A stretch of DNA of 64,000 nt, taken from assembly GCF_013377755.1 (NCBI RefSeq), contig NZ_JABXWR010000001.1, positions 1,747,104-1,811,103 of the forward strand. Reading direction: 5' to 3'. This document shows positions 59,466-64,000 of this stretch, piece by piece (the first letter of the stretch is position 1; the number at the start of each line of letters is the position of its first letter). The DNA comes from Methanofollis tationis (GTDB lineage: Archaea > Halobacteriota > Methanomicrobia > Methanomicrobiales > Methanofollaceae). Below the pieces are notes generated by a model. That model did not search any database and was not told the origin of the DNA. It was given only the letters and a program-made list of their open reading frames with translations. Both the position numbers and the translations under genes were made by a program.

Positions 59466-59471
59466 TATCTC

Positions 59472-59750
59472 TCACTCCACAATCTCAAATTTGCCTGCTC
59501 TCCAGCCCGCACGCAGGTGCGCCTTACCGCATTTTGTGCAGCGGTATCTGACGTTCACCCTCTTGGTCGGCTTGTCGCCGCCGGGTACCTTGGAGAACTT
59601 GCCCATGTTTCCGACTTTGCCTCTCCGCGCCTTCTGCCGGTCGATCCAGTGCAGGTGGCTGGTCCGCCCCTTCTTTACCTTTTCAACTTCCTGGATCTCG
59701 TGCGATCTGCAGTGTGGGCAGTAGGCCCTGAACTTTGCTGGCATCTTCAT
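59472..59750 (-). CDS. rpl44e: Ribosomal protein L44e (eL42)
   Basis: 92 residues. Zinc pairs CPHC (11-14) and CTKC (about 72-75), with the [21 protein letters not shown] segment of eL42 (in pieces). An ATG two codons later (MPAKFRAYC) is the alternative start and is used in many homologues. First gene of the eL42-eS27-aIF2alpha-Nop10 operon. The 154 bases before it (59751-59904) carry no other gene. Confidence 0.94.
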   Translation of the reverse strand: MKMPAKFRAYCPHCRSHEIQEVEKVKKGRTSHLHWIDRQKARRGKVGNMGKFSKVPGGDKPTKRVNVRYRCTKCGKAHLRAGWRAGKFEIVE

Positions 59751-59904
59751 GAAATAAGCCCCTCACGATGGTTATGCAGCCCGGTGCGGGCCAGAGCGGC
59801 AGCACCGGAATATGCATGATCTTTCTGGGATCGGTAATTTCTGGCAGTATTTGCCGAATTTCTCCCTCATGCACACTCCGGAGCCATTCTCTCGAATACC
59901 TGTA

Positions 59905-60594
59905 TTATTTGATAAGCCTTATATTTAAGGCTATGTTGCGTTCGCTGAGCACCCTGGCGTTCCCTTTCGGGAGGGTGACAAGGTCTCCGGCCTCCAGGGC
60001 ATAGGTCCGGCCGTCCAGACCCATGAACGGCGGGATCCCCTCATTGACGAGGACAAGGGAGACGTCACCCGGTGTCGTCTGCACCGGTGCCGCTCCGGCC
60101 CGTTTCTCCTCCTCTTCTTTGAAGACCTCCTCCACGAACGAGACGAAGGCCTCATCCTCGCCCTCGCCTTCACCGGGCGATACGGGCACTTCTGCCTCTC
60201 TGGTGGGTGCGCTTGCCCCGGCCGCCTCTTCGAGCATCTGGTCGCGGCAGAGGGCGATCTCCCGGCGGACCGCGTCGAACATCGCCCGTTCCTCCGGGAG
60301 CATCGTCTTCATTTCGTCCCGATCCCGATAACCCCCTTCGATCTGTGCCTCAGCAAGCTTCAGGATCTTTTTGAGGCGGAGTTTGACGATGGTACTCAAC
60401 GTCTCTTTTATGCTGTGGTAGCGGTCCTGCAGCACGGCACCGTTTTCTGAGAAGGGATCCCCGATTGCATGGATCTCGTTCTGGATCTCTTTGAGTGAGG
60501 CCCTGCCCGTTGCAAAAAGTTCGGCTGGAACCTCGGAGAGTTTCCCGCTCTCGCGCTCGTTCCAGACGATGATCCGCAGGTCGTCGAGATCCAT
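59905..60594 (-). CDS. GINS complex subunit Gins51
   Basis: 229 residues: helical A domain (1-130; YHSIKETLSTIVKLRLKKILKLAE), acidic linker (GEGEGEDEAFVSFVEE) and a beta-rich B domain at the C-terminus (VSLVLVNEGIPPFMGLDGRTY, GDLVTLPKGNARVL). This order (A then B) marks Gins51. GINS bridges MCM and primase at the replication fork. It starts within the end of priS, as in other archaea. Confidence 0.9.
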   Translation of the reverse strand: MDLDDLRIIVWNERESGKLSEVPAELFATGRASLKEIQNEIHAIGDPFSENGAVLQDRYHSIKETLSTIVKLRLKKILKLAEAQIEGGYRDRDEMKTMLPEERAMFDAVRREIALCRDQMLEEAAGASAPTREAEVPVSPGEGEGEDEAFVSFVEEVFKEEEEKRAGAAPVQTTPGDVSLVLVNEGIPPFMGLDGRTYALEAGDLVTLPKGNARVLSERNIALNIRLIK

Positions 60595-61739
60595 TATGCC
60601 GACCCCCCGTAATCGGCGATCCCGCGACAGCAGAGGTAGACCGCTACGGCCTCCGGAATGAGGTTCTGGCCTTTCCGTATCGCGTGCACGTTTCCAAGCA
60701 TCGGGACGGAGAGGTCGAAGGCTGCGTCGACCCGCACCTCGCGATCGCCGAAGACGACGGCGTCTTCGAGAGGGTCGAAGGAGGCGAGATCCCTGAGCGG
60801 CACCTCGACGACCCGCAGCCCGCTCCCGCCGTGGAGAGAGGTGGGCATCCTGATCAACCGTTTGATATCGGTTGTCACCGGTTCGTCAACCGCCGCCCCT
60901 CGCTCTTTGATCTTCTGGAGGAGTTCTCCTCCCTCGGGTGACAGAAGGGTCCGGAGGGCCGGGGACGAGAGCACGGCACGCGGCACTTTTCCGGCCTTGA
61001 GATCCTCATCGGCCGCTTCAAGGGCCGAGAGAAACCGTCCGGCGTACTTTTTTCCGATACCGTCCATGGCACAGAGCCTCTTCTCTGCGGCCCCCCTCCC
61101 ATCGGCCAGCAGGGTGCGGGCGTACTCCTCGAGGGCGCCGGCAAACCGCCCCTGCCACCCGCTGTTGTCGCCGGTGTCGAAGAGGAGCTGCGGCTCCATC
61201 CCGGTACCGCAGAGGTAGTCGACGATCTCGCGGCGCTCGCCGCTCCCCCATGCGAGGACCCGGTGATCGCGCACATGGACATGGTAGCCCCGCCCGCCTG
61301 AGAAGACGGTGGTGATCGTCTTTGGCGAGAACCCGAGTTCGCCGGTGAGCATGGCGACGAGTTTTTCCGTCTCGTCCTTTGCGCGCCCCAGCATCACGTC
61401 ATAGGTGATCCCCTTCATGGAGGTGAAGAGATGGTCTGCATCGATGTCGAAGATGAGATCGGCGCCGCTCCACCCCTTCTCTCCCATCGTGCCCGCACCC
61501 GGGTTTGCATAATAGGCCGTGGAGTAGTAGGCGTGCGCCGGTGCCATCGACCTGATATATTCGTGGCACTCCTCGCGGGAGCCGAAACCCAGGTGCCGCC
61601 GCATCCGCATCTCTGGCTTCTGATCGAAGAAGATGAACCCCCACTCCCGCTGGGGGAGGGACGGAGGTGCGGCCAGGTAACTGTCCCGGTAGTACGATCT
61701 GAAGCGTTGCCTGACGAATTCCAGGGTTGCAGGTTTCAT
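60594..61739 (-). CDS. priS: DNA primase catalytic small subunit PriS
   Basis: 381 residues. Metal-binding Asp98-x-Asp100 in LIFDIDADH and the SGGRGYHVHV motif at 147-156 identify the archaeo-eukaryotic primase. YY/REWGF of the N-terminus and RMPTSLHGGSGL near the end are family-typical. It starts in the elp3 stop (ATGA overlap). PriL is not in the window. Confidence 0.96.
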   Translation of the reverse strand: MKPATLEFVRQRFRSYYRDSYLAAPPSLPQREWGFIFFDQKPEMRMRRHLGFGSREECHEYIRSMAPAHAYYSTAYYANPGAGTMGEKGWSGADLIFDIDADHLFTSMKGITYDVMLGRAKDETEKLVAMLTGELGFSPKTITTVFSGGRGYHVHVRDHRVLAWGSGERREIVDYLCGTGMEPQLLFDTGDNSGWQGRFAGALEEYARTLLADGRGAAEKRLCAMDGIGKKYAGRFLSALEAADEDLKAGKVPRAVLSSPALRTLLSPEGGELLQKIKERGAAVDEPVTTDIKRLIRMPTSLHGGSGLRVVEVPLRDLASFDPLEDAVVFGDREVRVDAAFDLSVPMLGNVHAIRKGQNLIPEAVAVYLCCRGIADYGGSA

Positions 61740-63310
61740 CTCAGCCTCTTTACCATATATGGCCCTTCGCGTTCATAGCCCTGCCCCCGGTAGTAGGGGC
61801 GGACACCGATCCCGCTGTTGACGGCGATCCTGTCCCATCCTGCACTCCTTGCTGTCTCTTCCGCTCTGAAAAGGAGTTCTTTTCCAAACCTGCGGTGCTG
61901 GTACTCTCCTTCCTCTCCGCTCTCGCCGAGGGGGACCATCGTTCCATAGACGTGCAGTTCCCGTAGCAGGGCCGCACCATCAAGCTCGTGCCTGAAGGTC
62001 TCTCCGGGGTACCGGAGGCGTGCAAATCCTATAAGGGTGTCTCCAGCTTCTGCCTGGATGAAATGCTCCTCGCCGCAGCAGCAGTGGTAGACAAGGTCGC
62101 GGATCGACGGTTCTGCCTCTGAAGGGCGGCGTCCGGCTTCGCGGCACCTGATGCACCGGCACTCGCCGCCATTCAGGCGGAGGTGCTCCTGTGCAAGCTG
62201 CCTGAAGTTCGAGTGGCGCGACCCGGCGACGATCAGCCGCGCCGGGATATCGCGCTGCACCCGCTGGAGACGGACGTACTCCGGGAGGAGTGATTTTGCA
62301 TATGCGATCAGGTCCACGAGCACCTCCTCAGGGTAGGGTGCGTACTCTCCCCGCTGCCAGAGCGCCTCAATCTCAGACCCCGGCGTGACCAGCGTCGGGT
62401 AGATCTTCAGAAAATCCGGGCGAAAGCGTTCGTCGGCGAAGAGGGTCCGGAACATCTCCCGGTCCTCTTCTATCGTGCTCCCGGGAAGGTTCGGCATGAT
62501 ATGGAAACCGACCTTGATCCCGGCGTCCCGCAGCATCCTGTTCGCCCCGACGGCGTCGGCCACCGTGCACCCACGGCGGTTGAAGGCGAGAATGTCGTCG
62601 TCGGTGTGCTGGACACCGAGCTCGACCTTCGTCACCCCGAGGTCGAGCATCCCGGCAATATGCTCCTCTCTGCACCAGTCTGGCCGCGTCTCGAAGGTTG
62701 TGGCGATGCAGCGGACGGCCGCCGTCTCATTTGCGGTAAATACCTCGTCCCTCGGGGGGAGGTGTCTTCGTTCGGCACTGCGATACTCGTTCATCGCATG
62801 GACGCAGGATGTGACGAACCATTCCTGATACTGGGGGGTGCGGGCGGTGATCGTCCCGCCCATCACGATCAGCTCGGCCTTGTCCACATGGTGGCCGAGT
62901 GCCTCAAACTGAGAGAGCCTCGCCTCGACCTGGCGGCAGGGGTCATATTCGTTCTGAGCGCCGCGGAGGGCGGCGGGCTCCTGCCCTGTATAACTCTGGG
63001 GGGACTGGAAGGGGTGGTCGGGCCCGCCAGGGCAGGGGAGGCATTTCCCGTGTGGACATGGCGCCGGAGAGGTCATCACCGCCACCGGTGCGACGCCCGA
63101 GAGCGTCCGCGTCGGCTTGACCATGAGGATCTTCCTGAGGGCCCGCGCCTCGTCCGGAGTTGCGGCGGCAAGAATCGCCGAGTTTTTCGGGATGGCTGCC
63201 ACCCTGTACGCGCGGCAGACTGCAATCTTGACCCGCTGAAGATCGGCAGGGCTGCACGAATCAGAAGAGATCCGGGAGATGATCTCCCGGCAGAGGTCGA
63301 CGTCATCCAT
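61736..63310 (-). CDS. elp3: Elp3 tRNA uridine-34 modifying radical SAM/acetyltransferase
   Basis: 524 residues. Radical SAM cysteines Cys85, Cys90 and Cys93 (CPHGKCLPC, CX4CX2C), a TIM-barrel with ELGVQ and TLV strands, and a C-terminal GNAT acetyltransferase domain (QHRRFGKELLFRAEETA, VNSGIGVRPYYRGQGYE). It adds the carboxymethyl group to wobble U34 of tRNAs. The CxRCRE pair (CRCIRCREAG) near 395 is the zinc site. It begins 3 bases after UPF0058. Confidence 0.95.
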   Translation of the reverse strand: MDDVDLCREIISRISSDSCSPADLQRVKIAVCRAYRVAAIPKNSAILAAATPDEARALRKILMVKPTRTLSGVAPVAVMTSPAPCPHGKCLPCPGGPDHPFQSPQSYTGQEPAALRGAQNEYDPCRQVEARLSQFEALGHHVDKAELIVMGGTITARTPQYQEWFVTSCVHAMNEYRSAERRHLPPRDEVFTANETAAVRCIATTFETRPDWCREEHIAGMLDLGVTKVELGVQHTDDDILAFNRRGCTVADAVGANRMLRDAGIKVGFHIMPNLPGSTIEEDREMFRTLFADERFRPDFLKIYPTLVTPGSEIEALWQRGEYAPYPEEVLVDLIAYAKSLLPEYVRLQRVQRDIPARLIVAGSRHSNFRQLAQEHLRLNGGECRCIRCREAGRRPSEAEPSIRDLVYHCCCGEEHFIQAEAGDTLIGFARLRYPGETFRHELDGAALLRELHVYGTMVPLGESGEEGEYQHRRFGKELLFRAEETARSAGWDRIAVNSGIGVRPYYRGQGYEREGPYMVKRLR

Positions 63311-63313
63311 TGT

Positions 63314-63586
63314 CTAATGTTCTTGTACTATACCCTCATTATGGGTGGCTTTGGGGGAGTAATCCACCTGCTGAAGATGTGGGGAGGTCCGCAGCTGGTG
63401 GATGAGGTCTTCACCGAGTGCAAGAATGGCTTTTTTGTGGGAGACTTTGTTTTTATGAATGTGGGCCGGGGAGACACCGAGAAGATCGTAGTCGGGGGTA
63501 TAGACCTCCTCTCCTGTAGTTGTCTCGTAATACTTCCTGATATGCATCAGGAGCATATGCACGTGGAGCAATTCTTCCTTCTGCAC
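63314..63586 (-). CDS. UPF0058 family protein
   Basis: 90 residues starting at a GTG at 63586, which has GGTGAT at good spacing: M-Q-K-E-E-L-L-H-V-H-M-L-L-M-H, the typical UPF0058 start. It is His-rich (HVHMLLMHIRKYYE, VSPAHIHKNKVSHKKA) and probably binds a metal. Function unknown. In-frame codons upstream are not part of the family. It lies 3 bases before elp3. Confidence 0.85.
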   Translation of the reverse strand: MQKEELLHVHMLLMHIRKYYETTTGEEVYTPDYDLLGVSPAHIHKNKVSHKKAILALGEDLIHQLRTSPHLQQVDYSPKATHNEGIVQEH

Positions 63587-63624
63587 GCAATCACCTAACG
63601 TCAAAAAATACATTTTTTCCCCGA

Positions 63625-63634
63625 TTGATATATC
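63625..63634 (+). promoter_or_regulatory. TATA box of the ADP-ribosylglycohydrolase-like gene
   Basis: The sequence tgatatatct lies just before the GTG at 63641; a second candidate, ctttatatcg, overlaps the first codons. The spacing is short for the GTG start, so the true start codon or TATA element is uncertain. Confidence 0.35.
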
Positions 63635-63640
63635 TTATTG

Positions 63641-64000
63641 GTGATCTTTATATCGCGCTTCGCTCTGGCTGCCGGTACGCTCCTTGGGCTTGCTGTGGGG
63701 GACGCTCTGGGTGCGCCCCTCGAAGGGCTGCCCCCGCCGGAAAAAAAGGTAACGAAAATGCAGAGCGGCGGAATCCACGCTGTTTCCAGGGGTGAATATA
63801 CCGACGACACCCTGCAGGCGATGGGGCTCGCCCGATCGCTCGTTCATTGCAGGGGCTTTTCCCCGGAAGATTTCATATCTCGCCTTATTGCCGGCTTCGA
63901 ACAGGAGCCCGCATACTATGGGCCGACCTCACGGATGGTCTTCTCTCTCATCCGCGAGGGCGTGAGGCCTGATGAGGCGGCAAGGATCGCTCATATCCAT
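63641..64000 (+). CDS. ADP-ribosylglycohydrolase-family protein, 5' part
   Basis: 120 codons run to the window edge without a stop. The N-terminal GTLLGLAVGDALGAPLEG and the metal-binding YTDDT are signatures of the DraG/ADP-ribosylglycohydrolase family, which removes ADP-ribose from proteins or small molecules with magnesium. The start is a GTG (63641) or the TTG just before it; N-terminal VIFISRFALAAG is consistent with homologues. The C-terminal catalytic part is outside the window. Confidence 0.85.
   Translation, partial: MIFISRFALAAGTLLGLAVGDALGAPLEGLPPPEKKVTKMQSGGIHAVSRGEYTDDTLQAMGLARSLVHCRGFSPEDFISRLIAGFEQEPAYYGPTSRMVFSLIREGVRPDEAARIAHIH

Noticed and set aside
59918-59937. Inverted repeat AGCCTT-atattt-AAGGCT as terminator or promoter
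   Set aside because: It lies within the last codons of the Gins51 gene, and its distance from the next ATG (170 bases) does not fit a promoter; no T-run follows on the coding strand.
1-64000. CRISPR arrays, rRNA genes, replication origin, complete transposons or prophage
   Set aside because: No regularly spaced repeats, rRNA signatures, clustered origin repeats with orc1/cdc6, or transposase genes were seen; the only mobile trace is the solo hairpin end near 51.5 kb.

Overview
The window is archaeal chromosome, most likely from a euryarchaeon of the Methanomicrobiales type (Methanofollis/Methanoculleus-like). This rests on split RNA polymerase subunits (A'/A'', B'/B''), a thermosome, NOB1, Nop10, aIF2-alpha, PriS/GINS, archaeal Elp3, archaeal LonB, TATA boxes with several apparently leaderless starts, high GC in genes with AT-rich intergenic DNA, and methanogen-type signalling proteins. 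No methanogenesis gene lies in the window, so 'methanogen' is an inference from family resemblance. The three tRNA genes (Ser-CGA, Lys-TTT, Pro-GGG) encode no CCA, which fits the cca gene present.

Layout. 0-9.5 kb: lonB-tldD-(pmbA) on the minus strand, divergent from prs-rtcA-nob1; then the PRTase-type regulator gfcR, an unknown Rossmann-like protein with a class III signal-peptide pilin/archaellin-like protein, the thermosome and a ThiS-like protein. 9.5-16.7 kb: tRNA-Ser, a 1080-residue response regulator/GAF/PAS histidine kinase, an asparagine-synthase-like protein and cca-thpR. 16.9-21.8 kb: a glutaredoxin-like gene, an intein-containing class III ribonucleotide reductase that lacks the usual C-terminal glycyl-radical segment, and a DUF1786 ASKHA-like gene. 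21.9-31.3 kb is a metabolic/accessory stretch: response regulator-PAS, PAP2, SDR, aminotransferase, cooS-cooC, HNH nuclease, flavin-binding protein, a DUF475 pseudogene, DUF6141-like and VOC proteins.

31.4-39.6 kb: the minus-strand RNA polymerase operon rpoH-rpoB2-rpoB1-rpoA1-rpoA2-rpl30e-nusA, preceded by tRNA-Lys. 40.4-44.4 kb: two divergent operons (response regulator plus roadblock/LC7; duplicated DUF2226-like protein, membrane roadblock-like protein, MinD-like ATPase, small membrane coiled-coil protein) separated by a 350-bp AT-rich region with a perfect 18-bp palindrome. This is the best candidate for an undescribed signalling or positioning module. 44.5-51.2 kb: tRNA-Pro with DUF89, TPR, NfeD-SPFH, site-2 protease, RNase HII and a TrkA-like protein. 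51.3-51.7 kb: a broken cell-surface carbohydrate-binding gene carrying a hairpin that resembles an IS200/IS605 (TnpB-type) right end.

51.8-64 kb, mostly minus strand: ferredoxin-geranylgeranyl reductase, the cobalt/nickel transporter cbiMNQO with repeated 8-bp sites at its promoter, the information-processing cluster eL42-eS27-aIF2alpha-Nop10-PAC2-EndoQ, and the tightly packed UPF0058-elp3-priS-gins51 operon. The right edge cuts an ADP-ribosylglycohydrolase-like gene. Many starts and stops overlap by 1-26 bases, indicating translationally coupled operons.
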